From Vibrio fluminensis (GTDB lineage: Bacteria > Pseudomonadota > Gammaproteobacteria > Enterobacterales > Vibrionaceae): DNA of 64,000 nt. Shown here piece after piece: positions 34,275-43,050 of this stretch. The translations under genes and the position numbers were made by a program. Position 1 is the stretch's first letter; each line of letters begins with the position of its first letter. The DNA is taken from assembly GCF_015278125.1 (NCBI RefSeq), contig NZ_JADILO010000030.1, forward strand, positions 1 to 64,000, written 5' to 3'. A model generated the notes under the pieces. The model saw nothing but the letters and a program-made list of their open reading frames with translations, searched no databases and was not told the DNA's origin.

Positions 34275-36353
34275 CTAGGCTTTAGAATAAATATCACGCT
34301 CACCCAGCCAGCGATCGATGATCGCTAAAGCATTTTGAGGGTAATTGTCGTGAATATGACGCGCTATGCGCTGAACTTCTGGAACTAGGCGTTTATCTCG
34401 AACTAAATCAGCGATCTTAAAGTTAGCCATGCCGGTTTGCTTAGTGCCAAGCAGTTCACCTGGGCCGCGGATTTCTAAGTCTTTCTGTGCAATCACGAAA
34501 CCATCGTTACTTTCACGCAGTACACCAAGGCGCTTTTGAGCCGTCTTGGATAGTGGGGCGTGGTAGAGCAGCACACAGTGACTGGCGACAGAGCCTCGAC
34601 CAACACGGCCACGCAACTGGTGTAATTGAGCGAGACCAAGACGCTCGGGGTTTTCGATGATCATTAAGCTCGAATTTGGCACATCCACGCCCACTTCAAT
34701 CACTGTGGTTGCCACCAGTAAGTGCAGCTTGTTGTCTTTGAAGTCTTGCATGACCGCTTGTTTTTCTGCAGGCTTCATACGACCGTGGACTAAGCCAATT
34801 TTTACATCCGACAAAATGCGTTGCAGCTCTTCTGCGGTATCAGCTGCCGCTTGTGCTTCTAAGACTTCCGACTCATCAATCAAAGTACACACCCAATACG
34901 CTTGCTTGCCTTCGTTTAGACAGGCATGACGCACGCGCTCAATAATGTCATTACGCTTGGTATCAGGGATCGCGACAGTTTGTATTGGCGTTCGACCCGG
35001 TGGCAGCTCATCAATCACCGACGTTTCCAAGTCGGCGTACGCTGTCATCGCCAGAGTGCGGGGGATCGGCGTAGCGGTCATGATCAATTGATGCGGGAAA
35101 CTGCCTTGCTTCTCACCTTTGGCGCGCAGCTCTAGGCGCTGGTGGACACCGAAACGGTGCTGCTCATCGATGATGACTAAGGCTAAGTTGTGAAACTCAA
35201 CATGCTCTTGGAAGAGGGCATGTGTGCCGACTACCATTTGTGCTTCACCGCTGGCAATACGTGCCAACTCAGCTTCTTTCGCTTTGCCTTTGAGCTTACC
35301 AGCCAGCCAACCGACTTGAATGCCCATGCTTTCAAACCAATTGGCAAAGTTGAGTGCGTGCTGCTCGGCAAGCAGTTCGGTCGGTGCCATAAGCGCCACT
35401 TGATAACCGTGCTCAATTGCACGAACTGCGGCAAGGGCAGCCACTAAGGTTTTGCCTGAGCCTACGTCACCTTGCACCAAACGCATCATAGGGTGAGGTT
35501 TGGCAAGATCTTGTTCAATCTCACCGACTACGCGTGCTTGGGCATTGGTTGGCGAGAACGGCAATTGGCTTAGCAATTGTTGTTTGAGCTTTTCCACCGC
35601 AGGTAAAGGTATCGCTACATCTTGTTGACCTTTACTACGGACTGCGAGCATAGAGAGGTTCTGCGCCAGCAACTCTTCTATGATCAAACGCACTTGTGCT
35701 GGGTGCTTGCCTTCATCAAATTGCGCCAAATCGATATCCGGAGGCGGTCGATGAATGGTGTGCAGCGCTTGCGCGAGGGTGATCTGATGTGGGTACAAGC
35801 CACTAGGCAATAGCTCTTGTACAGCAGCTTTATCGAGTAGCGCTAATGCTTGGTCAGTTAAATTGCGCAGGGTAATTTGGCGCAGCCCATCGGTGGTTGG
35901 ATAGACAGGCGTTAAGCTTGGTTCTGTTTCGGCAACTTGGTTTGGCGCATAGAACTTGTAATCGGGATGAACGATTTCCAAGCCATAGTTGCCACGCTTT
36001 ATCTCACCATAAGCATGCACGGTTTTGCCTTCACTGAAGTTGTTTTTCATTCCCGCAGTGAAGTTGAAAAAGCGTAAGGTGAGCGTGCCGTTACCGTCGC
36101 TGATCTTTACCGTCAGCATTTTACGCTTACCAAATAAGGTATCCACGCTCATGACTTTGCCTTGCACCGCCGCCCATAGACCAGCATGCAATTTGACGAT
36201 AGGGTAGACACGGGTACGGTCTTCATAACGCAGCGGCAAATGGAACAACAGATCCTGCACACTACACAAACCAACCTTCTCTAATTTTTCCGCTACTTTA
36301 GCGCCGACGCCACTTAAAGACGTCAGAGGGATAGCAGACAGAAGTTGCGACAT
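34275..36353 (-). CDS. recG: ATP-dependent DNA helicase RecG
   Basis: A 692-residue helicase that reverses stalled forks and remodels R-loops and Holliday junctions. It has an N-terminal wedge/OB domain (residues ~1-200), Walker A GDVGSGKT, motif II DEQH, TATPIPRTLA, and the C-terminal helicase motif QLRGRVGRG followed by the TRG region. Length is normal. It is downstream of trmH on the minus strand, separated by the 116-bp repeat array. In other gammaproteobacteria spoT-trmH-recG are close together. Confidence 0.96.
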   Translation of the reverse strand: MSQLLSAIPLTSLSGVGAKVAEKLEKVGLCSVQDLLFHLPLRYEDRTRVYPIVKLHAGLWAAVQGKVMSVDTLFGKRKMLTVKISDGNGTLTLRFFNFTAGMKNNFSEGKTVHAYGEIKRGNYGLEIVHPDYKFYAPNQVAETEPSLTPVYPTTDGLRQITLRNLTDQALALLDKAAVQELLPSGLYPHQITLAQALHTIHRPPPDIDLAQFDEGKHPAQVRLIIEELLAQNLSMLAVRSKGQQDVAIPLPAVEKLKQQLLSQLPFSPTNAQARVVGEIEQDLAKPHPMMRLVQGDVGSGKTLVAALAAVRAIEHGYQVALMAPTELLAEQHALNFANWFESMGIQVGWLAGKLKGKAKEAELARIASGEAQMVVGTHALFQEHVEFHNLALVIIDEQHRFGVHQRLELRAKGEKQGSFPHQLIMTATPIPRTLAMTAYADLETSVIDELPPGRTPIQTVAIPDTKRNDIIERVRHACLNEGKQAYWVCTLIDESEVLEAQAAADTAEELQRILSDVKIGLVHGRMKPAEKQAVMQDFKDNKLHLLVATTVIEVGVDVPNSSLMIIENPERLGLAQLHQLRGRVGRGSVASHCVLLYHAPLSKTAQKRLGVLRESNDGFVIAQKDLEIRGPGELLGTKQTGMANFKIADLVRDKRLVPEVQRIARHIHDNYPQNALAIIDRWLGERDIYSKA

Positions 36354-36475
36354 AACACCAAGCTCATTAACTAAGATGCAGATAGTTAACCATTTGGCTG
36401 TGTTTTTGTACAGGAAAAGTGAGCGTAAAGCGTGGAACGCTTTATGGGAACACTTCGTTTACGGAATACGGATTA
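36354..36475. other. Short spacer between recG start and repeat array
   Basis: About 120 bp. The first half is AT-rich and could hold a recG promoter or leader, but no clear elements are seen. The second half already contains degenerate module fragments (GTGGAACGCTTTATGGGAACAC). Confidence 0.4.
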
Positions 36476-37170
36476 CGGAACGTTCGGCTTGCGCCTCACT
36501 GCGGGAGGAGATCGCTTTTCTGTAGCAACGCGTTCCCGCATCAGGAAGTGCAGTTCGCTACACGTTCCTGAAACGCTTCGCTCACGGATTACGGAACGTT
36601 CGGCTTGCGCCTCACTGCGGGAGGAGATCGCTTTTCTGTAGCAACGCATTCCCGCATCAGGAAGTGCAGTTCGCTGCACGTTCCCGAAACACTTCGCTCA
36701 CGGATTACGGAACGTTCGGCTTACGCCTCACTGCTGTAGGAGGTCGCTTTTCTTTAGCAACGCGTTCCCGCATCTGGAAGTGCAGTTCGCTGCATGTTCC
36801 CGAAACGCTTCGCTCACGGATTACGGCACGTTCGGCTTGCGCCTCACTGCTGTAGGAGGTCGCTTTTCTGCAGCAACGCGTTCCCGCATCTGGAAGTGCA
36901 GTTCGCTGCAAGTTCCCGAAACACTTCGCTCACGGATTGGGGAACGTTCGGCTTGCGCCTCACTGCGGGAGGTGGTTGCTTTTCCGTTGCAACGCGGTCC
37001 CATATCCGTAAGTGGAGTTCGCTGCACGCTCCCGAAACGCTTCGCTCACGGAATCGGAACGTTCGGCTTGCGCCTCACTGCGGGAGGAGATCGCTTTTCC
37101 GTAGCAACGCGTTCCCGCATCCGTAAGTGCAGTTCGCTGCATGTTCCCGAAACGCAGTGTTCCGTAACGC
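36476..37170. repeat. Six-copy tandem array of a 116-bp hairpin repeat
   Basis: Units begin at 36476, 36592, 36708, 36824, 36940 and 37055 and share CGGAACGTTCGGCTTGCGCC at the start and CGCTTCGCTCACGGATTA at the end. Each contains GTGCAG-TTCG-CTGCAC or a close variant, a stem closed by a TTCG tetraloop. Copies differ by scattered substitutions but hardly in length. The array lies in the trmH-recG gap and ends about 15 bp before the trmH stop. Long reading frames through it on both strands arise because 116 is not a multiple of 3 and stops are rare; they are not genes. Confidence 0.92.
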
Positions 37171-37185
37171 GCTGCGTTCCTCGCT

Positions 37186-37869
37186 CTATTTGGCTTGCAT
37201 CTCCGCCCACCAAGCTTCGTCTGCGACGATCTGACCTTCGTCATCCAGTGGCGGGTATGGGAGTTTTTTGCGTTTGGCGACTTTCGCCAGCACAGGGTGA
37301 CCGCGTTCAAATAGAGTGCGGTGAATCACTTCTTCTGGCAGAGCGCTTTGCTCGTTGTCGTACATGCCCGCTTCTTGACGCTGACGCTGTGCTTCGTAAA
37401 GAATAATCGCGCTGGCGACTGAAACGTTAAGTGACTGCACCATGCCCATCATTGGAATGATAATGTCTTGATCGGCCAGTTTTTTTGCTTGCTCTGATGC
37501 GCCGACTTTCTCACTGCCAAGAATAATTGCGGTCGGTTTGGTGTAATCGATTTGACGAAAATCGACAGCGGTATCAGAGAGGTTAGTCACTAAGACCTGC
37601 ATTCCTTGCGCTTTGAATTCGGCGACTGCCTCTTCAATGGTGCGATGGTTGTCTACTTCTACCCAGTTACGTGCGCCAGCTGACGTGTGAGTCAGGGTAC
37701 GCATTCTGTCTGGCCAGATGGCGTGGACTTTATGTAATCCGGTTGCGTCTGCGGTGCGGACTACCGCAGAAACGTTGTTAGGTTTATGCACTTCTTCCAT
37801 ACAGACGGTGAGGTCGGTTTGGCGAGCTTTAAGGACTTGTTGGATACGTTGGTAGCGTTCTAGGTTCAT
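37186..37869 (-). CDS. trmH: tRNA (guanosine-18-2'-O)-methyltransferase
   Basis: A 227-residue SPOUT-class methyltransferase for Gm18 in the tRNA D-loop. The conserved motifs are present: NNVSAVVRTADATG (motif 1), ILGSEKVGAS (motif 2) and MMGMVQSLNVSVASA (motif 3, knot). It follows spoT on the minus strand after a strong hairpin. The repeat array begins just past its stop. Confidence 0.95.
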   Translation of the reverse strand: MNLERYQRIQQVLKARQTDLTVCMEEVHKPNNVSAVVRTADATGLHKVHAIWPDRMRTLTHTSAGARNWVEVDNHRTIEEAVAEFKAQGMQVLVTNLSDTAVDFRQIDYTKPTAIILGSEKVGASEQAKKLADQDIIIPMMGMVQSLNVSVASAIILYEAQRQRQEAGMYDNEQSALPEEVIHRTLFERGHPVLAKVAKRKKLPYPPLDDEGQIVADEAWWAEMQAK

Positions 37870-37880
37870 AACAGTGATCG

Positions 37881-37918
37881 TAAAAATAAGGCCCTTGAAA
37901 GCAAAGCTTCAAGGGCCT
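37881..37918 (-). terminator. Hairpin with T tract between spoT and trmH
   Basis: AGGCCCTTGAA (37889-37899) pairs perfectly with TTCAAGGGCCT (37908-37918). On the minus strand TTATTTTTA follows. It lies after spoT and just before trmH, so it would terminate or attenuate transcription into trmH-recG. Confidence 0.75.
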
Positions 37919-37931
37919 GAAGTGACGTTAA

Positions 37932-40052
37932 TTAGTGCTTACGGCGACGAACGCGCAGTGTCTGTGGCATGGCCTTAATGCGACGCATAATGCCAGCCAG
38001 ATGCACACGATCTTTGGTGGTCAGCAATACCGTGACGGTATAGAGGCGGCCATCGCGCTCTTTGGTTGATAAACCATGAATGTTCGAGCCCGTTTTTGAG
38101 ATAACATTAGTTAACTCGGCCAATGCACCTTGACGGTTTTGCACCTCAACACGCAGTTCAGCGGTAAACTCTTGGTCGTAGTCTTCTGACCAAGCCACAG
38201 CCATGTACTTATCAGGTTCACGTTGGTAACCACGTACGTTTGGACACGTCTCGCGGTGTACCACTAAGCCTCGGCCAGGTGAGACGTGTGCAATGATGTG
38301 GTCATCCGGAATAGGGTGACAACAGTTAGCAAACGTCAACAAAATACCTTCAGCACCGCGGATCGGCAGTTTCTTCGTACTATCGCTAGGGATTGAGCTG
38401 GTGGTGGTCAGTTCATCGGTATCACCCAACAGGCGACGCGCGATGACGATACTCATTAGCTCTCCGAGCCCGATCGCTGCCAAAAGATCATCGACGCTTT
38501 CTAAGCGCAGATCAGTCAGTACTTCCTGAATGTTTTCAGGGTAGATAGAGTCGATATTGTGACGACCTAAAGCGTGGTTCAGCAGGCGACGACCTAAGAT
38601 GATCGACTCTTCACGACGCATGGTTTTCAGCACTTGACGAATCTTAGTGCGAGCACGTGAAGTCACTACGTAGTTGAGCCATGCTGCATTTGGTCGTGCA
38701 CCCGGCGCGCTGATGATTTCAACCGTTTGGCCGTTCTTCAGTGCTTTGCTGAGTGGGTAAGGGTTGCGATCAACTCGTGCACCAACACAGGCATTACCGA
38801 CATCTGTGTGTACTGCATAAGCAAAATCCACTGCGGTTGCGCCCAGTGGCAATTCAACGATACGACCTTTTGGCGTAAAGACGTAAATCTCATCTGGGAA
38901 GAGGTCTGATTTTACGTTTTCGATAAATTCAAATGAGTTACCCGCACTTTGTTGCAGCTCAAGTAGGCTCTGCATCCAACGCTGTGCTTTAACTTGCGCC
39001 GTGGTACCTGTGCGCTCACCATTGCCTTTGTAAGACCAGTGCGCCGCGACACCTTTATCCGCCATTTGATCCATATCTTCAGTACGGATCTGCACTTCTA
39101 CTGGTACGCCGTGAGGGCCGACCATTGAAGTATGGATAGATTGGTAGCCGTTCGCTTTCGGTACCGCGATGTAATCTTTTACGCGACCAGGACGTGGTTT
39201 GTACAAGCTATGTACCTGACCCAGCACGCGATAACAGGTGTCGGCACTGTCCACAATCACACGGAATGCATAGATATCCATGATGGTGTGGAAACGCTGC
39301 TCTTTGGTTTTCATCTTGTTATAGATGGAGAACAGGTTTTTCTCACGACCTACGACGCGTGCTTTAAGCCCCACATCTTCTAGGCGACCTTCGATTTCGC
39401 CGTGGATGCGTTGAATCATCTCTTTACGGTTACCACGTGCCGCTTTGACCACTTCTTTTAGAACGCGGTAGCGGTTTGGATAGAGGGCTTCAAAGCCAAG
39501 CTCTTCCAATTCAGTTTTGATGTTGTGGATACCAAGGCGGTGTGCCAAAGGAGAGTAGATCTCAAGAGTTTCGCGGGCAATACGACGCTTTTTATCTGGG
39601 CGCAGAGCACCGAGCGTACGCATATTGTGTGTGCGGTCAGCCAGTTTGATCAGAATAACGCGGATGTCTTGCACCATGGCAAGCACCATTTTGCGGAAGT
39701 TTTCTGCTTGGGCTTCTTTGCGATCACGAAATTTAAGCTTATCCAGCTTAGAGACACCGTCCACCAGTTCAGCAACTGAAGTGCCAAATTGTTCTTCAAG
39801 ATCTTCTTTGGTGACATCGCAATCTTCGATTACGTCGTGCAGGAGAGCAGCTTGAAGGGTTTCAAGGTCAAGGCGCATTTCGGCCAAGATGCGAGAAACA
39901 GCAACAGGGTGGATGATATAAGGTTCCCCGCTTGAACGGGTTTGCCCTTCATGGGCATTTTTCGCTACCACATAAGATTGACGCAGAGCCTCAATTTGAG
40001 GCTCTGTTAGGTATTCTTGGGCAACGTCTTTGAGGCTATCGAATAGATACAA
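37932..40052 (-). CDS. spoT: Bifunctional (p)ppGpp synthetase/hydrolase
   Basis: A 706-residue stringent-response enzyme. The N-terminal HD hydrolase domain has His72-Asp73 in LLHDVIEDC. A RelA/SpoT synthetase domain follows (about residues 240-350, GRVKDYIAVPKANGYQS), then TGS (IYVFTPKGRIVELP, from about residue 390), a helical domain, and a C-terminal ACT domain. It hydrolyses ppGpp and makes it under carbon or fatty-acid stress. It is downstream of rpoZ and gmk as in E. coli. Confidence 0.96.
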   Translation of the reverse strand: MYLFDSLKDVAQEYLTEPQIEALRQSYVVAKNAHEGQTRSSGEPYIIHPVAVSRILAEMRLDLETLQAALLHDVIEDCDVTKEDLEEQFGTSVAELVDGVSKLDKLKFRDRKEAQAENFRKMVLAMVQDIRVILIKLADRTHNMRTLGALRPDKKRRIARETLEIYSPLAHRLGIHNIKTELEELGFEALYPNRYRVLKEVVKAARGNRKEMIQRIHGEIEGRLEDVGLKARVVGREKNLFSIYNKMKTKEQRFHTIMDIYAFRVIVDSADTCYRVLGQVHSLYKPRPGRVKDYIAVPKANGYQSIHTSMVGPHGVPVEVQIRTEDMDQMADKGVAAHWSYKGNGERTGTTAQVKAQRWMQSLLELQQSAGNSFEFIENVKSDLFPDEIYVFTPKGRIVELPLGATAVDFAYAVHTDVGNACVGARVDRNPYPLSKALKNGQTVEIISAPGARPNAAWLNYVVTSRARTKIRQVLKTMRREESIILGRRLLNHALGRHNIDSIYPENIQEVLTDLRLESVDDLLAAIGLGELMSIVIARRLLGDTDELTTTSSIPSDSTKKLPIRGAEGILLTFANCCHPIPDDHIIAHVSPGRGLVVHRETCPNVRGYQREPDKYMAVAWSEDYDQEFTAELRVEVQNRQGALAELTNVISKTGSNIHGLSTKERDGRLYTVTVLLTTKDRVHLAGIMRRIKAMPQTLRVRRRKH

Positions 40053-40088
40053 ACTTTAGGCCCGGAAGATAGTTGTAGAGAAAGTCTA

Positions 40089-40361
40089 TTAGCGACCGTG
40101 AGCGATGCTGCTAACTGCTGCCAGTTCAGCTGCTTCTTGCTCTTGCTGCTCTTGACGCTCACGAGCATCAAGGATTTCTTTAGTGATTAGACCTTCTTCG
40201 ATTTCGCGTAGAGCGATAACCGTTGGTTTATCGTTCTCTTCTGGCACTAGTGAATCTTTACCGCCAGTTTGCATTTGACGAGCGCGGCGTGCCGCAATCA
40301 GTACTAGGTCGAAACGGTTGCCAACTTTTTCAACAGCGTCTTGAACAGTTACGCGTGCCAT
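40089..40361 (-). CDS. rpoZ: RNA polymerase omega subunit
   Basis: A 90-residue subunit that binds beta-prime and assists polymerase assembly; with DksA it mediates ppGpp effects. It has the family start MARVTVQDAVEKVGNRFDLV and the RRARQMQ segment. It is 36 bp before spoT, part of the gmk-rpoZ-spoT group. Confidence 0.97.
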   Translation of the reverse strand: MARVTVQDAVEKVGNRFDLVLIAARRARQMQTGGKDSLVPEENDKPTVIALREIEEGLITKEILDARERQEQQEQEAAELAAVSSIAHGR

Positions 40362-40474
40362 GAGGACTCCAAATAGTTAACTAAAATTTTGAATGACGAG
40401 AAATTATACAGCCTAAAGCCAGTATATTCTAGCCAAAGCGTTTTCTCGTCGGTGATATGGCTTTTGGGAGACCC

Positions 40475-41098
40475 TTACTCAGCCAGTAGCGCTTCAAGCA
40501 TGCCTTTATATTTAGCAGCTTGTTTATCTTGCTTCAATCTTTCTGCACGAATGATTGATTTGAAATCAACCAGTGCATTATCAAAGTCATCGTTCACAAT
40601 AACGTAGTCATACTCGTCATAGTGAGAAATCTCTGATTTCGCTTCTGCCATGCGTTTTGCAATCACAGCTTCGCTATCTTGACCACGAGCATTAAGACGA
40701 CGCTCTAGCTCACCGTTTGATGGTGGCAGAATGAAAATGCTTTTTGCTAGTGGCATTTGTTCGCGGATCTGACGAGCACCTTGCCAGTCGATATCAAGAA
40801 ATACGTCGATACCTTTATCAAGGTTGTCTTCAATCCATACACGAGAAGTGCCGTAGTAGTTACCGAATACTTCTGCGTATTCTAGGAACTGGCCTTTTTC
40901 GATAAGTTCTTCAAACAGCTCTTTTTGCACAAAGTGGTAGTGCACACCATCTTGCTCACCCGGGCGCATACCGCGCGTTGTGTGAGACACAGATACTTTC
41001 ATCGCGTATGTTGGATTGGTTTCCAGCATCGCATTGATCAAGCTAGATTTACCAGCGCCGCTCGGTGCCGAGACGATATATAGAGTACCTTTGCCCAT
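40475..41098 (-). CDS. gmk: Guanylate kinase
   Basis: A 207-residue enzyme phosphorylating GMP to GDP. P-loop SAPSGAGKSSL is near residues 9-19 and the GMP-binding region includes SHTTRGMRPGE. It lies 113 bp upstream of rpoZ on the same strand and is divergent from the purine permease, a fitting neighbour. Confidence 0.97.
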   Translation of the reverse strand: MGKGTLYIVSAPSGAGKSSLINAMLETNPTYAMKVSVSHTTRGMRPGEQDGVHYHFVQKELFEELIEKGQFLEYAEVFGNYYGTSRVWIEDNLDKGIDVFLDIDWQGARQIREQMPLAKSIFILPPSNGELERRLNARGQDSEAVIAKRMAEAKSEISHYDEYDYVIVNDDFDNALVDFKSIIRAERLKQDKQAAKYKGMLEALLAE

Positions 41099-41375
41099 AT
41101 GTAACGTTCCACATTTGGTTGGATGGTGTCGAGAAGAGTCGACAGTTTAAAGATAGCACTGACCAAGAAGTATCACTTGAGTGGTGAAAAATAGGTCAGA
41201 AAAATGGAGGCGAAGAGTAGCACGATCTTAAGGATCTCCACAAGGAAAACAAGCAATCCATAGCGTTAAAGTCGATCTTGATGATTTTCTTGTTTTGGGA
41301 TTCTTTGTCGAGGATTTAAGCAATACACTATATGCGTCATGTTGGTTAATAAAGTGGTATTTACTGGCACTCTTA

Positions 41376-41391
41376 AAGCAAACGTTTGCTT
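41376..41391 (+). promoter_or_regulatory. PurR box 1
   Basis: AAGCAAACGTTTGCTT is a perfect 16-bp palindrome and matches the E. coli PurR consensus ACGCAAACGTTTGCGT in the whole 12-base core. It lies just upstream of the permease promoter. Guanine or hypoxanthine would act as corepressor. Confidence 0.85.
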
Positions 41392-41417
41392 ATTTTGTCG
41401 GTTTTGGGCAAAAACAG

Positions 41418-41445
41418 TTGAATATTCACTCTAGATCAATACAAT
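41418..41445 (+). promoter_or_regulatory. Sigma-70 promoter of purine permease
   Basis: TTGAAT (41418-41423), 16-bp spacer, TACAAT (41440-41445). It lies between the two PurR boxes. The predicted start near 41452 falls inside PurR box 2, a classical repression geometry. Confidence 0.6.
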
Positions 41446-41447
41446 TC

Positions 41448-41463
41448 GCGCAAACGTTTACGT
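41448..41463 (+). promoter_or_regulatory. PurR box 2
   Basis: GCGCAAACGTTTACGT matches 14 of 16 consensus PurR positions and overlaps the predicted transcription start. Its centre is 72 bp from the centre of box 1, about seven helical turns, so both sites face similarly and could be bridged. Confidence 0.82.
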
Positions 41464-41607
41464 GCTGTATATATCTAGTGAATTGGACTGGATGTTTCTA
41501 CCACCGAGCCTATCTTGGTGACTACAGTAAGTCTTGGCTACTTGCCAAGATTTTCTCTATCAGCATGTGTATCCCTCTACTTATTTTACAGTTGCAAAGG
41601 TTACATA

Positions 41608-42978
41608 GTGAGTCTCGAATCTACCCTTAAAGAGCAAAAATCTGGCAGTGTTCTTGAGTCGATCTTTAAGATCTCAGAGCGCAAAACCACCATCAGTACC
41701 GAGTTATATGCGGGTTTTATTACTTTCCTTGCAATGACTTATATCTTGGCCGTGAACCCAGCTATTTTGGGTGGCATTCCGGGTATGGATAAAGGTGCGG
41801 TATTTACTGCAACGGCATTGTCAGCAGCGATTGCAACGCTGATCATGGGCATTTGGGGGAACTACCCAGTAATGCTTGCACCAGGCATGAGTATGAATGG
41901 CTTTTTTAAAGGCATGCTACTCAGTGGCTCAGTGGCTTTGGTGTGGAACGAAGCGCTGTTTGGTATCTTTCTATCTGGTATTGTTTATTTGATTCTATCA
42001 ATGACCAATATTCGCAAGACTTTAATTGAGTCAATTCCAGAAGATCTTAAGCTAGCGATCACCGTTTCTCTGGGTATGTTTATCGCGTTTTTGGGTCTTA
42101 AGAATGCCGGGATTATCGTTTCAAACCCAATCATTTTGGTGAGCATGGGCGATATCTCCAACCCGCAAGTGCTGATTGCTTACATCAGTATCTTTATCGC
42201 TCTCGGTTGTATGATTCGCGACATCAAGTTAGCAACGTTTATTTCGTTTGTGTCAGCGATTCTGCTAACCGTGATTGCTGACGTTGTTATGGGCACCAAC
42301 AATGCGCCTATTCCTGATCAGGTATTTTCAATGCCACCAAGTATTGATAGCACCTTTGGCGCAGTCTTTGATATTTCCGGTTTAACGGCAGACAAATGGT
42401 TCGATTTGCTGTTTATCGTGGTGATTTTTCTGATTGTCGACTTCTTTGATGGCTTAAGCACCATCGTAGGGGTGGGGCGCGATGCGGGGATTATCGATGA
42501 TGACGGTAAAGTGCCAAATGCGCGATCAGCACTAGTTGCGGATGCTGGTGGTACGGTTATCGGTTCAATTCTTGGTACCACATCAATCACTGCGTTCTCT
42601 GAGTCAGGTATTGCTTCTTCACAAGGTGCCAAAACTGGTCTAGCTGCGGTGATGGTGGCAGGTCTGTTTGCGCTATCCCTGTTTATGTACCCAATTTTCT
42701 CAATTTTCTCAGCCGCGATGGTGGCGCCAGCGATGGTGGTTGTGGGCATCTACATGATTGGTCGTTTGGGGCAAATCAGTTGGGATCAGAAAGAGTCTCG
42801 CATAGCGACTTTCTTTACCATTATGTTCACCGTACTGAGCTTCTCGCCAGCTAACGGTATGGCAATGGGCTTTATCAGCTACAGCTTCTCAATGCTAGTT
42901 GCGGGTCGTGGTAAAGAAGTTCACCCAGTGATTTACGTATTGTCACTGGTATTTTTGACTTACCTCGTGCTGCTTTAA
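41608..42978 (+). CDS. NCS2 family purine (adenine/hypoxanthine-type) permease
   Basis: A 456-residue inner membrane permease of the AzgA/GhxP-like NCS2 branch. It has about 13 hydrophobic segments and signature stretches NPAILGG, GMSMNGFF and FDGLSTIVGVG. GTG 41608 (VSLESTLKEQ) is taken as start because it gives the family's N-terminus and AAAGG lies upstream. PurR boxes support purine substrates; the exact base cannot be told from sequence. Confidence 0.9.
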   Translation: MSLESTLKEQKSGSVLESIFKISERKTTISTELYAGFITFLAMTYILAVNPAILGGIPGMDKGAVFTATALSAAIATLIMGIWGNYPVMLAPGMSMNGFFKGMLLSGSVALVWNEALFGIFLSGIVYLILSMTNIRKTLIESIPEDLKLAITVSLGMFIAFLGLKNAGIIVSNPIILVSMGDISNPQVLIAYISIFIALGCMIRDIKLATFISFVSAILLTVIADVVMGTNNAPIPDQVFSMPPSIDSTFGAVFDISGLTADKWFDLLFIVVIFLIVDFFDGLSTIVGVGRDAGIIDDDGKVPNARSALVADAGGTVIGSILGTTSITAFSESGIASSQGAKTGLAAVMVAGLFALSLFMYPIFSIFSAAMVAPAMVVVGIYMIGRLGQISWDQKESRIATFFTIMFTVLSFSPANGMAMGFISYSFSMLVAGRGKEVHPVIYVLSLVFLTYLVLL

Positions 42979-42986
42979 GTTTTGAA

Positions 42987-43019
42987 GGTGGCTGGTCCGT
43001 TGGGTTAGCCACCGATTTT
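42987..43019 (+). terminator. Permease terminator
   Basis: GGTGGCT (42987-42993) pairs with AGCCACC (43007-43013), followed by GATTTTG. It is a moderately strong intrinsic terminator just after the permease stop. Confidence 0.65.
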
Positions 43020-43050
43020 GAATGCGTGATTGATACTGATAGGAAGTTGG

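Larger units (their letters stand above)
41099..41607. promoter_or_regulatory. gmk-purine permease intergenic region
   Basis: About 510 bp of AT-rich divergent regulatory DNA. It holds two PurR boxes and a sigma-70 promoter for the permease (listed separately). The half next to gmk shows no clear element. The long frame that runs into the permease from 41515 has no ribosome site and is treated as leader. Confidence 0.6.

Noticed and set aside
36476..37170. CRISPR array or integron cassette array
   Set aside because: There are no short identical repeats with unique spacers; the whole 116-bp unit is repeated. No attC features, integrase or cas genes are present.
36432..37406. Long open frames through the tandem array on both strands
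   Set aside because: They arise from the stop-poor 116-bp repeat, overlap each other, and lack ribosome sites; one also runs antisense into trmH.
41461..41480. LexA box near the purine permease
   Set aside because: CTGTATATAT lacks the ACAG half; the region is better explained by PurR sites and a leader.
42318..42749. Antisense frame within the purine permease
   Set aside because: It is a shadow of the permease coding sequence with no ribosome site; the same holds for the many antisense frames in gsp, tex, recG and spoT.
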